The position numbers were made by a program, and so were the translations under genes. DNA of 64,000 nt, taken from Gelidibacter sediminis. GTDB lineage: Bacteria > Bacteroidota > Bacteroidia > Flavobacteriales > Flavobacteriaceae. Shown piece by piece: positions 43,717-53,069 of the stretch (positions within the stretch are counted from its first letter, which is position 1; each line of letters begins with the position of its first letter). The DNA is taken from the NCBI RefSeq assembly GCF_004364975.1, contig NZ_SOBW01000007.1:868001-932000 (forward strand). The letters are read 5' to 3'. A model generated the notes under the pieces. The model searched no databases. It saw only the letters and a program-made list of their open reading frames with translations, and was not told the DNA's origin.

Positions 43717-45615
43717 ATGAGTGATGCGTTAAAACATGAGTGCGGCATAGCCCTCATAAGACTTCTAAAACCATTAGATTACTATAAAAAAAAATACGGT
43801 AGCGCCTTTTACGGTGTTAATAAAATGTATTTGATGATGGAAAAGCAGCACAATCGAGGACAGGATGGCGCTGGTTTTGCGAGTATAAAACTTGACACTG
43901 CCCCTGGAGAACGTTACATCAGTCGTGTACGCTCTATTGCGCAACAACCTATACAAGATATATTTGCCCAAATAAATGAGCGCATCAATAAAGAATTGAC
44001 AGAACATCCTGAATATGCTGATGATGTCGACTTACAGAAAAAAAACATTCCCTATATAGGAGAGTTACTTCTGGGTCATGTGCGCTACGGGACGTACGGA
44101 AAAAATAGTGTTGAGAGCGTACACCCGTTTTTGAGACAGAACAATTGGATGCACAGAAATCTTATTCTTGCAGGAAACTTTAACATGACCAATGTTAACG
44201 AACTGTTTGAAGGTCTCGTAAAAATAGGTCAGCACCCAAAGGAAAAGGCTGATACAGTGACCATTATGGAGAAAATAGGACATTTTTTAGATGATGCTGT
44301 GGCCAAAAAATACAAACAACTTAAAAATGAAGGCTATAGTAAAAATGAATGTTCTCCATTAATTGCTGAGCGATTAAATGTTGCAAAAATTTTAAAACGC
44401 TCCTCCAAAGATTGGGACGGGGGCTATACCATGGCGGGTCTCTTAGGCCATGGCGACTCATTTGTATTACGTGATCCTTCCGGGATCCGGCCTGCCTATT
44501 ACTATCAAGACGACGAAATTGTAGTGGTAGCTTCTGAGCGTCCAGTTATTCAAACTGTTTTTAATGTCGAGTTTGATGATGTGCATGAACTTCCACCAGG
44601 TCATGCTATAATAACCAAAAAATCGGGAGATACGGCCATTAAAAAAATTCTAGAACCTTTTGAACGTAAAGCCTGCTCTTTTGAACGCATTTACTTTTCG
44701 AGAGGAAGTGATGCTGAAATTTATCAAGAACGTAAGAAATTAGGAAAACTATTAATGCCAAAGGTATTAGAGGCAATTGATTTTGACACCAAAAATAGTG
44801 TGTTCTCCTATATACCAAATACAGCCGAAACGTCATTTTTTGGTATGATTGAAACGGTTGAAGACCATCTCAACAAGAAAAAAACGAAAGCCATCCTTGA
44901 AGGCAACGGCGGCTTATCAGCCGAAAAAGTTACTCAAATTTTATCTGAACGGCCTAGAATTGAGAAAATCGCTATTAAAGATGTCAAACTACGAACGTTT
45001 ATTACAGAAGACAGCAGTAGAGATGATTTGGTGGCGCACGTTTATGATGTTACTTATGGGGTTATAAAACCTACGGACAATTTGGTCATCATTGACGATA
45101 GTATTGTACGAGGAACCACTCTAAAAAAGAGTATCATTAAAATGATGGACAGGTTGCACCCAAAGAAAATCATTGTTGTCTCCTCGGCACCTCAAATTAG
45201 ATACCCAGATTGTTACGGCATTGACATGGCCAGATTGGAAGACCTTATTGCATTTAGAGCAATGTTGGAATTACTGAAGGAAAATAACAAATATCACCTC
45301 ATAGACGATGTGTATAAAAAATGTGTCGCCCAAGCGCATCTAGAAGACAAAGAGGTTCAGAATTTTGTCAAGGAATTATACAGCCAATTTACAGCTGAAC
45401 AGATTTCAGACAAAATTTCAGAACTTATTAGTGATTCGTCAGTGAAAGCGGAAGTAAAGACTATTTTCCAAACCATTGAAAATTTACACTTAGCATGTCC
45501 TAAAAATTTAGGGGACTGGTATTTTACAGGCAATTATCCTACCGCAGGAGGAAACCGTGTAGTTAACAAGGCTTTTATCAATTTTTATGAAGGAAATAGC
45601 GCTAGAGCGTATTAG
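43717..45615 (+). CDS. purF: Amidophosphoribosyltransferase, long Bacteroidota form
   Basis: 632-residue PurF, longer than the usual 470-510. It uses glutamine and PRPP to make phosphoribosylamine, the first committed step of purine synthesis. The glutaminase nucleophile is Cys9 in KHECGIAL; as in some Gram-positive enzymes a short N-terminal propeptide may be removed to expose it. The NRGQDGAGFA and HVRYGTYG stretches belong to the same domain. The PRPP-binding loop is VIIDDSIVRGTT (about 455-466). The extra length lies in the middle and at the C terminus. It is downstream of purN, rnhA and the PfkB gene. Confidence 0.92.
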   Translation: MSDALKHECGIALIRLLKPLDYYKKKYGSAFYGVNKMYLMMEKQHNRGQDGAGFASIKLDTAPGERYISRVRSIAQQPIQDIFAQINERINKELTEHPEYADDVDLQKKNIPYIGELLLGHVRYGTYGKNSVESVHPFLRQNNWMHRNLILAGNFNMTNVNELFEGLVKIGQHPKEKADTVTIMEKIGHFLDDAVAKKYKQLKNEGYSKNECSPLIAERLNVAKILKRSSKDWDGGYTMAGLLGHGDSFVLRDPSGIRPAYYYQDDEIVVVASERPVIQTVFNVEFDDVHELPPGHAIITKKSGDTAIKKILEPFERKACSFERIYFSRGSDAEIYQERKKLGKLLMPKVLEAIDFDTKNSVFSYIPNTAETSFFGMIETVEDHLNKKKTKAILEGNGGLSAEKVTQILSERPRIEKIAIKDVKLRTFITEDSSRDDLVAHVYDVTYGVIKPTDNLVIIDDSIVRGTTLKKSIIKMMDRLHPKKIIVVSSAPQIRYPDCYGIDMARLEDLIAFRAMLELLKENNKYHLIDDVYKKCVAQAHLEDKEVQNFVKELYSQFTAEQISDKISELISDSSVKAEVKTIFQTIENLHLACPKNLGDWYFTGNYPTAGGNRVVNKAFINFYEGNSARAY

Positions 45616-45640
45616 ATTGAAAACGAGTAATTTATGCGGA

Positions 45641-45671
45641 TTATCCGAAAAAGAAACATTTAATCGGATAA
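45641..45671. other. 8-bp inverted repeat after purF
   Basis: TTATCCGA (45641-45648) and TCGGATAA (45664-45671) with a 15-nt centre, starting 26 nt after the purF stop codon. No T-run follows directly, so it is not a typical terminator; it may protect the mRNA end or bind a regulator. Confidence 0.45.
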
Positions 45672-45695
45672 ATTAACACTTAATCTAATAATTAA

Positions 45696-45724
45696 TTGAG
45701 TTATTTAAATTCCATATACCTTAG
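45696..45724 (+). promoter_or_regulatory. Promoter of small-RNA candidate copy 1
   Basis: TTG (45696-45698), an 18-nt spacer and TACCTTAG (45717-45724), one mismatch from TAnnTTTG. The box lies exactly 12 nt before the conserved core, the same distance as the matching box of copy 2. Confidence 0.5.
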
Positions 45725-45726
45725 TG

Positions 45727-45800
45727 ATACCATAACATAAGTAGGTTAAGTTCATGGTAGATTTGGGGCAAAAAAAGGTAAACTTAGGTTTACCTTTTTT
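45727..45800 (+). ncRNA. Small-RNA candidate, copy 1
   Basis: A short, non-coding element about 75 nt long. From the 5' end: an 8-bp hairpin with one bulged C (ACCATAAC at 45729-45736 with GTT-C-ATGGT at 45750-45758) around a 13-nt loop; a single-stranded linker with UUUGGGGC and an A-run; then an intrinsic terminator, GGTAAAC (45777-45783) with GTTTACC (45788-45794) and a T-run. A near copy lies 246 bp downstream. The terminator stem differs in sequence from that copy yet keeps all pairs, which supports a real RNA structure. A match to the Flavo-1 motif of Rfam, known from Flavobacteria, is possible but could not be tested. No open frame or ribosome-binding site of note. Confidence 0.65.
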
Positions 45801-45962
45801 TATGCCCTATACTTAAGTTTCCGCATTTTAACTTCTGGCAAACGGTTCAAAATCAAGCATAAACCAAATCGATATTATACCACCACTTTTTTAACTAAAT
45901 TTCGTTCAGCCTAATTTATACGCAGTTTATCTAATAAATTAACGTATTGCAACGACTGCACC

Positions 45963-45970
45963 TATATTTG
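45963..45970 (+). promoter_or_regulatory. -7 element of small-RNA candidate copy 2
   Basis: TATATTTG, a perfect TAnnTTTG match, 12 nt before the conserved core just as in copy 1. A TTG lies at 45947-45949, but with a short 13-nt spacer. Confidence 0.5.
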
Positions 45971-45972
45971 TT

Positions 45973-46045
45973 CCACCATAACATAAGTAGGTTAAGTTTA
46001 TGGTAGATTTGGGGCAAAAAAGGTGGACACTCGTCCACCTTTTTT
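45973..46045 (+). ncRNA. Small-RNA candidate, copy 2
   Basis: Second copy of the element at 45727-45800. The 47-nt core from ACCATAAC (45975) is the same as copy 1 except for one base, the bulged nucleotide in the 5' hairpin, T here and C in copy 1, and one fewer A in the A-run. The terminator is GGTGGAC (46022-46028) with GTCCACC (46033-46039) and a T-run: four of seven pair positions keep the bases of copy 1, while three differ by compensating changes on both sides. The spacer between the copies (45802-45962) shows no gene. Confidence 0.65.
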
Positions 46046-46050
46046 CATGA

Positions 46051-46070
46051 ATATCTGCGAAGACAGATAT
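46051..46070. other. Short hairpin after small-RNA copy 2
   Basis: ATATCTG (46051-46057) pairs with CAGATAT (46064-46070) around a 6-nt loop. No T-run follows. The rest of the spacer up to the sodA terminator (46071-46270) shows no gene or clear element. Confidence 0.3.
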
Positions 46071-46270
46071 CTCTAATTTAAAAAGACTTCCCTGATTAAT
46101 ATAAATTTTTTATAATTTCCTTCTCACGTGACCTTATAAAACAAGAATTTAATAATTTATCAAGACTTTACATGTTGAATGGCAAGTCAGACTTATTTCA
46201 GGGTAGATCTTACATCAATCACCCTTTAATATTCAAGCTTTTATTTTGCCCAAAATTCTCCATCCAAAGC

Positions 46271-46303
46271 AAAAAAAAAAGCAAACCCTTTCGAGTTTGC
46301 TTT
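46271..46303 (-). terminator. Terminator of sodA
   Basis: On the minus strand CAAACTC, a GAAA tetraloop and GGGTTTG form the stem, extended by AAAG/CTTT, and a run of about ten U residues follows. It lies 22 nt past the sodA stop codon. Confidence 0.9.
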
Positions 46304-46325
46304 GTTACTAATATATAAATAAATC

Positions 46326-46934
46326 TTATTTTGCTTCCGCATAACGTCTTTCAACTTCATTCCAGTTGATAATATTAAAAAATGCATTGATATAATCAGG
46401 TCTCTTATTTTGATATTTTAAATAATATGCATGTTCCCACACGTCCAAGCCTAAAATTGGAGTTCCTCCACAACCTACACCAGGCATTAATGGATTGTCT
46501 TGATTAGGTGTTGAGCATATTTCTACTTTTCCACCTTTATGAACGCACAACCAAGCCCAGCCTGAACCGAACTGAGTTGCTGCAGCTTTACTAAATTCAT
46601 CTTTAAAAGCATCAAATGATTTGTAAGCAGATTCAATAGCAGCCTTAAGATCTCCAGATAATTGCCCTTTACCTTCAGGGTTCATTACTTCCCAAAATAG
46701 TGAATGGTTATAGAACCCACCACCATTATTTCTAACTGCCTTGTTGTCCATATCTAAATTGATCAGAATATTCTCAATCGTTTTTCCAGCCATGTCGGTT
46801 CCCTCAATAGCATTGTTTAAATTATTAGTATATCCTTGATGGTGTTTACTATGATGTATTTCCATTGTTTTCGCATCGATATGAGGCTCTAAAGCATCAT
46901 AAGCATATTTTAATTTCGGTAATTCGAAAGCCAT
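46326..46934 (-). CDS. sodA: Superoxide dismutase, Fe/Mn type
   Basis: 202-residue cytosolic enzyme that converts superoxide to oxygen and peroxide. The metal ligands are visible: His in [11 protein letters not shown], His in FYNHSLFW, and Asp and His in [18 protein letters not shown]. The GGGGFYN-type and Q-placement ([12 protein letters not shown]) fit the Fe/Mn family; iron or manganese specificity cannot be told safely. No signal peptide. It has its own terminator and a 210-nt spacer to the divergent AddA-like gene. Confidence 0.95.
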   Translation of the reverse strand: MAFELPKLKYAYDALEPHIDAKTMEIHHSKHHQGYTNNLNNAIEGTDMAGKTIENILINLDMDNKAVRNNGGGFYNHSLFWEVMNPEGKGQLSGDLKAAIESAYKSFDAFKDEFSKAAATQFGSGWAWLCVHKGGKVEICSTPNQDNPLMPGVGCGGTPILGLDVWEHAYYLKYQNKRPDYINAFFNIINWNEVERRYAEAK

Positions 46935-47144
46935 AATGTGTATGTTTTTAAGTGTTAATAATTATTCTACCCAAATTTACATATAATACTGTGCATTTAA
47001 AAATATTAAGCGCTCCGTATCTACGAGTTAAGAAAAGTTTAACGTTGGCCACTAGCAGCCTGAAGAAAGGAATTTAGCATTGAATTCTTAAAAATTCTCC
47101 TATTAAATCAGCTTTAGTTTTTATCTTGTCTCAAATTCCCTATC

Positions 47145-50100
47145 ATGGACAACCATAACTCTTTTTCAATATATAATGCCTCTGCTGGAAGTGGAAAAAC
47201 ATTTACATTAGTTAAGGCATATTTAAAAATTTTACTGACTTCCAGTCAAAAAAATGCCTTTAAAAATATATTGGCCCTCACCTTTACCAATAAAGCCGTG
47301 GCAGAAATGAAAGCGCGTGTGGTACATATGCTTATCGATTTTTCAGATGCCACCATTTTAGAGAAGCCAACCCCAATGTTCAGTATGCTTACCGAAGAAC
47401 TACAATTAGATTCCGGTGCATTGCACGAAAAAGCCAAGATTATATTACATACAATAGCGCATAATTACGCTGCATTTGATATTTCTACTATTGATAAATT
47501 CAACCACCGACTCATACGAACATTTGCTCACGATTTGAAATTACCTCTAAATTTTGAGGTTGAATTAGACACCAAAACAATACTGGCAAAAGCGGTAGAT
47601 CAGCTCATTGATAAGGCCGGAAAAGATAAAGCACTCACAAAAATATTAGTGGATTTTGCCATTGAAAAGGCTGACGATGACAAGAGTTGGGATGTGGCTT
47701 TTGATTTTAATCAGATTGCTCAATTGCTCGTCAATGAAAATGACATCCCTTATATCGAGTTATTGAAAGGCAAAACTTTAGATGATTTTAAGGTTCTCAA
47801 AACGCAACTCACGGCCCAAGTTCGCCAATTAGAAATTGGAATAAGCCAATCAGCACAAGAGGTTTTATCGCTTTTTGAAACTAATGGCATACAATTCACT
47901 GATTTTTCTGGCAGTTATCTTCCCAAGCATTTTTTAAAATTATCGGAAACTAATTTTGACGTCAATTTTGGTTCAAAATGGCAACTCGATTTATTAGATG
48001 GAAAATCACTTTATCCTAAAAAACGATTAGATGCTTCAAAGATGGCGATTATTGATGGGCTACAGTCAAGCATCATCAAAGCATTTGAAGAAACTCGTAA
48101 AGCCATCATCCAACTAAAATTTTTGAAAAATGCACTTAAAAACATCACGCCATTATCGGTTTTGAATGCGATCTATAATAGCCTTCAAGATATCAAAACA
48201 GATGAAGATTTGGTGCTTATCTCTGAGTTCAACTCTTTAATCAGTAATGAAATCAAATCACAACCGGCGCCTTTTATTTATGAACGGATGGGTGAAAAAT
48301 TTAAACATTATTTTATTGATGAATTTCAAGACACCTCAGTCAAACAATGGGAAAACTTAATTCCATTAATTGACAACGCACTATCGGGACAAAATTTAAA
48401 GGGCGAAACAGGTTCAACAATGCTGGTGGGCGATGCCAAACAGGCAATTTACAGGTGGCGAGGAGGAAAGGCTGAACAGTTTATTGATTTATATACTAAA
48501 AAACAACACCCTTTTCAAACTGACCAAGAGGTAAAAAATTTACCGGCAAATTACAGGAGTTTAGAAACTGTAGTGAACTTTAACAATGCCTTTTTTAAGC
48601 ATTTATCCTCATTTGTTGTTACAGATCCCTCACACAGAGAAATCTATGAAGCAAGTTATCAAGAACAATCGTTAAATGGAGCAGGGTATGTCGAGTTATC
48701 ATTCTTGCAATTTGAACCTGAAGACAAGGATGAAGCCTACGGCCTACAAGTGATGCAAGCCATTAAAACTGCACAGAATAATAAATTTGACTATCGAGAC
48801 ATTTGTATCATTACCAGAAAAACTAAAGAAGGGATAGCACTGGCTGAATATTTAAGTATTGAAGGCATTCCAATAATTTCATCAGAATCCCTTCTTTTAA
48901 AAAATTCGCCTGAAGTCCAATTTTTAACCAGTATTATAGGTTTGGCCTCCCAGCCCTATAACGATATGTTAAAAATTGAAGCCCTGAGTTACCTAGCAAA
49001 TCATCTTTTTATTCTCGAAGATAAGCATTTGTTTTTCTACAATTTGGTCCATTTAGAGACCACAGTGATGTTTAAAAAACTGGAAAAATACGACCTGTAT
49101 TTCAATTTTAATCAATTTTTACAACTCCCTTTTTATGAAGCTGTAGAGAGTCTGGTCCGCCAATTTAAACTCAATGCTACCTCCAATGCCTACATTCAAT
49201 TTTTTCTGGATGAAGTTTTAGACTTCTCCCAGAAATATAATGCAGGTTTTTCAAGCTTTATGGCGCATTGGGACATCAAAAAAGAAAAACTGTCCATAAC
49301 CTCACCACAAGGCAATAATGCGGTACAGATAATGACCATTCACAAATCTAAAGGTTTAGAATTTCCTGTAGTCATATTTCCTTATGCCAACCAAGACATT
49401 TATCATGATCGCTCTCCAAAAATCTGGTTTCCTGTGGAACCTGAAGCTTTTCATGGTTTTTCCAATATGTTTATTAATGTAAATAAAGATTTACAAGACC
49501 TAGGACCCACAGGAGATGCCATGTACGCAGCATATAGAACACAACTGGAATTAGATAGCATGAACCTGTTATATGTGGTGCTTACAAGAGCGGTGGAACA
49601 ACTCTACATCATTTCAGAATATGACCTTGACAAAGCCCAACAGGAAAAATTAAGTTGGTATTCTGGTTTGTTTATTAATTATCTAAAACATACTGGCGTA
49701 TGGGACAACTCAAAAAAAACCTATAGTTTTGGCGCTCCACAACGCTTATTGGCCCCTAAAAAAACAGAAACGTCTACAACTCAAGAACACTTTATTTCTA
49801 TTGCCAAAGAAACGCACGATTTAAAAATTGTTACTAATTCTGGATATTTATGGGATTCTGAGCAGGAGGCAGCAATTGAAAAAGGGAATCTAGTGCATTT
49901 AATAATGTCGAAAATAGAATATCAAGATGATATTGATTCCGTTTTTGAAGACTTAATAGACCATGGTGACATTAGCCCTGATCAAAGTCTAGATCTAAGA
50001 TCCATTGTAGATAACCTTGTTCACCATCAAATATTAAATGCGTATTTTAAACCAGAACTTAAAATTTATAATGAAAAGGATATTTTAGCCGTTGGTGGTT

Positions 50101-50297
50101 TGATTTTAAGGCCAGATCGCATAGTAGTCAATCAGCAGAGGGAAGCGGTCATTATAGACTACAAAACGGGAGCTGCACATCATAAACATCATAATCAACT
50201 TATGGAATACCAAACTATTTTAGAGGAAATGGATTTTAAGGTCGTAAAAAAGATACTTGTTTACATAAATGAAGACATTCAAATAAAAGAATTTTAA
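47145..50297 (+). CDS. AddA-like helicase-nuclease (UvrD family)
   Basis: 1050-residue subunit of a RecBCD/AddAB-type double-strand-break resection enzyme. Superfamily I helicase motifs are clear: Walker A ASAGSGKT (12-19), TFTNKAVAEMK, the DEFQDTS box in YFIDEFQDTS (about 392-401), GDAKQAIYRWRGG and the C-terminal motif MTIHKSKGLEFPVV, then VVLTRAVEQLY. The last 120 residues have a RecB-type nuclease core ending in IDYKTG and the Gly-Ala-rich stretch after it, so this subunit has helicase and nuclease activity. The likely partner, an AddB-like protein, is encoded 2.8 kb downstream after kbl and an OmpA gene. Confidence 0.92.
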   Translation: MDNHNSFSIYNASAGSGKTFTLVKAYLKILLTSSQKNAFKNILALTFTNKAVAEMKARVVHMLIDFSDATILEKPTPMFSMLTEELQLDSGALHEKAKIILHTIAHNYAAFDISTIDKFNHRLIRTFAHDLKLPLNFEVELDTKTILAKAVDQLIDKAGKDKALTKILVDFAIEKADDDKSWDVAFDFNQIAQLLVNENDIPYIELLKGKTLDDFKVLKTQLTAQVRQLEIGISQSAQEVLSLFETNGIQFTDFSGSYLPKHFLKLSETNFDVNFGSKWQLDLLDGKSLYPKKRLDASKMAIIDGLQSSIIKAFEETRKAIIQLKFLKNALKNITPLSVLNAIYNSLQDIKTDEDLVLISEFNSLISNEIKSQPAPFIYERMGEKFKHYFIDEFQDTSVKQWENLIPLIDNALSGQNLKGETGSTMLVGDAKQAIYRWRGGKAEQFIDLYTKKQHPFQTDQEVKNLPANYRSLETVVNFNNAFFKHLSSFVVTDPSHREIYEASYQEQSLNGAGYVELSFLQFEPEDKDEAYGLQVMQAIKTAQNNKFDYRDICIITRKTKEGIALAEYLSIEGIPIISSESLLLKNSPEVQFLTSIIGLASQPYNDMLKIEALSYLANHLFILEDKHLFFYNLVHLETTVMFKKLEKYDLYFNFNQFLQLPFYEAVESLVRQFKLNATSNAYIQFFLDEVLDFSQKYNAGFSSFMAHWDIKKEKLSITSPQGNNAVQIMTIHKSKGLEFPVVIFPYANQDIYHDRSPKIWFPVEPEAFHGFSNMFINVNKDLQDLGPTGDAMYAAYRTQLELDSMNLLYVVLTRAVEQLYIISEYDLDKAQQEKLSWYSGLFINYLKHTGVWDNSKKTYSFGAPQRLLAPKKTETSTTQEHFISIAKETHDLKIVTNSGYLWDSEQEAAIEKGNLVHLIMSKIEYQDDIDSVFEDLIDHGDISPDQSLDLRSIVDNLVHHQILNAYFKPELKIYNEKDILAVGGLILRPDRIVVNQQREAVIIDYKTGAAHHKHHNQLMEYQTILEEMDFKVVKKILVYINEDIQIKEF

Positions 50298-50319
50298 CTT
50301 TGTATAAAAATCAATAATC

Positions 50320-51516
50320 ATGTACAGTAACAAATTACAACAACACTTACAAAACGAACTAAAAGATATTAAAGAGGCTGGACTTTTTAAGGAAGAGCGT
50401 ATTATCACCTCCCCTCAAGGTGCAGAAATAACATTAAATACTGGAGAGACTGTGTTAAACTTTTGTGCGAACAATTATTTAGGCCTCTCTTCACACCCAG
50501 ACGTTGTACAGGCTGCCAAAGATACTTTGGACACACATGGCTTTGGAATGTCTTCTGTACGCTTTATTTGCGGCACACAAGACATACATAAAACTTTGGA
50601 ACAAAAAATAGCAGATTATTATGGTACTGAAGATACCATCTTATACGCGGCTGCTTTTGACGCCAACGGAGGCGTATTTGAACCATTACTAGATGCGAAT
50701 GATGCTATCATCTCTGACTCATTAAACCACGCTTCCATTATTGACGGCGTACGTTTATGTAAAGCTGCACGCTACCGATATGAAAACAGCAATATGGAAG
50801 ATTTGGAGCAACAGCTTATTGCTGCCAATGAAAACGGTGCTCGATTTAAGATTATTGTAACAGACGGGGTGTTTTCAATGGATGGCATCGTGGCACCATT
50901 AGATAAAATTTGCGATTTAGCAGACAAATATGACGCCATGGTGATGATTGACGAATGTCATGCTACCGGATTTATAGGCGATACAGGTCGTGGTACACTA
51001 GAAGAGAAAGGTGTCATGGATAGAATTGATATTATTACAGGAACCCTGGGTAAAGCTATGGGCGGTGCAATGGGCGGTTATACTACTGGTAAAAAAGAAA
51101 TTATAGCCTTATTGCGCCAGCGTTCAAGACCTTATTTATTCTCAAATTCTCTTGCCCCTGCCATTGTTGGCGCTTCCATTAAGGTGTTTGACATGTTAGC
51201 CAATGACACCAAGTTAAGAGATACACTTGCTGAAAATACATCTTACTTTAAAGAAGGTATGAAACGTGCCGGATTTGATATCATTGATGGTGATTCTGCA
51301 ATTGTCCCAGTTATGCTTTATGACGCCAAATTGTCTCAAACCATGGCCAACATGCTATTAAAAGAAGGCATTTATGTAATTGGTTTCTTTTTTCCGGTGG
51401 TACCAAAGGAAAAAGCAAGAATTAGAGTACAGCTTTCTGCAGCGCATACAAAGGCACATTTAGACAAGGCAATTGCCGCTTTTATCAAGGTCGGTAAAAG
51501 TTTGGAAATAATTTAA
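50320..51516 (+). CDS. kbl: Glycine C-acetyltransferase (KBL)
   Basis: 398-residue PLP enzyme of the alpha-oxoamine synthase family, which with threonine dehydrogenase turns threonine into glycine and acetyl-CoA. The family block [37 protein letters not shown] and the PLP lysine in [10 protein letters not shown] are present, all typical of 2-amino-3-ketobutyrate CoA ligase rather than BioF or SPT. No threonine dehydrogenase gene is nearby. It lies 22 nt after the AddA-like gene, and a TAACTTTG box (50295-50302) before it might be its own -7 element. Confidence 0.92.
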   Translation: MYSNKLQQHLQNELKDIKEAGLFKEERIITSPQGAEITLNTGETVLNFCANNYLGLSSHPDVVQAAKDTLDTHGFGMSSVRFICGTQDIHKTLEQKIADYYGTEDTILYAAAFDANGGVFEPLLDANDAIISDSLNHASIIDGVRLCKAARYRYENSNMEDLEQQLIAANENGARFKIIVTDGVFSMDGIVAPLDKICDLADKYDAMVMIDECHATGFIGDTGRGTLEEKGVMDRIDIITGTLGKAMGGAMGGYTTGKKEIIALLRQRSRPYLFSNSLAPAIVGASIKVFDMLANDTKLRDTLAENTSYFKEGMKRAGFDIIDGDSAIVPVMLYDAKLSQTMANMLLKEGIYVIGFFFPVVPKEKARIRVQLSAAHTKAHLDKAIAAFIKVGKSLEII

Positions 51517-51563
51517 AATCAGTCCAAACACTGATATTTTAAGGCAATTACCTTATAATTTTA

Positions 51564-51571
51564 TATATTTG
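51564..51571 (+). promoter_or_regulatory. Possible -7 element of the OmpA gene
   Basis: TATATTTG lies 70 nt before the OmpA start. No TTG at the expected distance was found, so only the -7 half is supported. Confidence 0.35.
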
Positions 51572-51641
51572 TCTTTGTTAATAATATTTTACAACTTACT
51601 TTTGTTCATTAATTAACACTTAAAAATTAAATTATTAGAAT

Positions 51642-53003
51642 ATGAAAAATCTTAGCAGATTATTTTTCGCTATGTTGCTTTTATTTAGCTTTAGCAACGT
51701 CAACGCGCAGGATGACAACAACCCGTGGGCAATTGGGGTTGGTGTGAATGCAGTTGACTTTTTCCCAACTGGTGAAGACGGACAAGGTGGCATCTTTGAT
51801 GAATACTTCAACTTTGGAGATCATTACAATGTATTACCTTCTTTATCTTCTATCTCTGTATCTAGATACTTATCTGACGGGTTTACATTAACCGCTGCAG
51901 GTACTATCAACGAAATCAGCAAAATTGGAGATAGCTCAGCTGATGATTTATCTTACTATGGTTTAGATGGTACAGTTAAATACAGCTTTGGTCACCTTTT
52001 AAACTCTACAGTGTTTGAGCCTTACCTAGGAGTAGGTGGTGGTTACACTTGGATTGATGACATTGGTGCAGGTACTGCAAACGGAACTTTAGGTTTCAAC
52101 TTATGGTTCTCTGAAAATGTTGGTATGACTGTACAGTCTTCTTACAAACACGCATTTGAAGATTATTTAGCTACACATTTCCAACATACTGTTGGTTTAG
52201 CTCTTAAATTCGGTGGAAAAGATACTGATGGAGACGGTGTATATGATAAAGATGATGCTTGTCCAGATGTTCCTGGTTTAGCAGCTTTCAACGGTTGTCC
52301 AGATTCTGACAATGATGGTATCGAAGATTCTAAAGATGATTGTCCTAATGAAGCTGGTTTAGCTGAGTTTAACGGTTGTCCTGATACTGACGGTGACGGT
52401 GTTCCAGATAACAAAGACGAATGTCCTACAGTTGCTGGTTTAAAAGCATTAAACGGTTGTCCTGATGCTGATGGCGACGGTGTAGCTGATAAAGATGACG
52501 AATGTCCTAATGAAGCTGGTCCTGCTGCAAACAAAGGATGTCCTTGGAAAGATACAGACGGTGACGGTGTATTAGACAAAGATGACAAATGTCCTAATGA
52601 GCCAGGTACTGTTGCTAACAATGGTTGTCCTGAAGTTAAGCCAACTGTTGAAGAAATGAAAACTCTTAATGAGTACGCTAGAACAATCTTATTTGATACA
52701 GGTAAATCTACCTTCAAAAAAGAATCTATCCAAACTTTAGAGTCTATGCACGCAATCTTCCACAAATATCCAGAAGCGACTTTTGCTTTAGAAGGATATA
52801 CTGATAGTGTTGGTTCAGAAAGATCTAACCAATTATTGTCTGAAAGAAGAGCTAACGCAGTAAGAGATTGGTTAGTTGCTAACGGAATTAAAGAAGAGCG
52901 TTTAACTGCAAAAGGTTTTGGTGAAGCGAATCCAATTGATTCTAACAAAACTGCTGCGGGTAGAACCAACAACAGACGTGTAGAAGTAAAACTTACAAAC
53001 TAG
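51642..53003 (+). CDS. OmpA-family outer-membrane protein with TSP3 repeats
   Basis: 453-residue major-type surface protein. The signal peptide ends near NVNAQ (residue 23). Residues about 24-195 form a beta-barrel; about 196-325 hold five to six calcium-binding TSP3 repeats of the form DTDGDGVxDKxDxCP ending in GCP; about 340-453 form the peptidoglycan-binding OmpA domain with ILFDTGKSTFK, EGYTDSVGSERSNQLLSERRANAV and NNRRVEV. It probably links the outer membrane to peptidoglycan. It sits between kbl and the AddB-like gene and has its own terminator. Confidence 0.95.
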   Translation: MKNLSRLFFAMLLLFSFSNVNAQDDNNPWAIGVGVNAVDFFPTGEDGQGGIFDEYFNFGDHYNVLPSLSSISVSRYLSDGFTLTAAGTINEISKIGDSSADDLSYYGLDGTVKYSFGHLLNSTVFEPYLGVGGGYTWIDDIGAGTANGTLGFNLWFSENVGMTVQSSYKHAFEDYLATHFQHTVGLALKFGGKDTDGDGVYDKDDACPDVPGLAAFNGCPDSDNDGIEDSKDDCPNEAGLAEFNGCPDTDGDGVPDNKDECPTVAGLKALNGCPDADGDGVADKDDECPNEAGPAANKGCPWKDTDGDGVLDKDDKCPNEPGTVANNGCPEVKPTVEEMKTLNEYARTILFDTGKSTFKKESIQTLESMHAIFHKYPEATFALEGYTDSVGSERSNQLLSERRANAVRDWLVANGIKEERLTAKGFGEANPIDSNKTAAGRTNNRRVEVKLTN

Positions 53004-53030
53004 GTTTTAATCCACATAAATAAATAGAAA

Positions 53031-53058
53031 AAGCGCTCCGATATTCGGGGCGTTTTTT
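53031..53058 (+). terminator. Terminator of the OmpA gene
   Basis: CGCTCCGA (53034-53041) pairs with TCGGGGCG (53045-53052), with one T-G pair and a TAT loop, then six T. It ends 11 nt before the AddB-like gene. Confidence 0.88.
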
Positions 53059-53069
53059 ATATTTATAAC

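Noticed and set aside
43508-43720. Possible 70-residue protein before purF
   Set aside because: The frame runs through a perfect intrinsic terminator (43608-43636), overlaps the purF start and resembles no protein family.
52163-52972. 269-residue frame on the minus strand inside the OmpA gene
   Set aside because: It is the mirror of the repetitive TSP3 and OmpA coding region; its Ser/Pro repeats follow from the Asp/Gly codons on the other strand.
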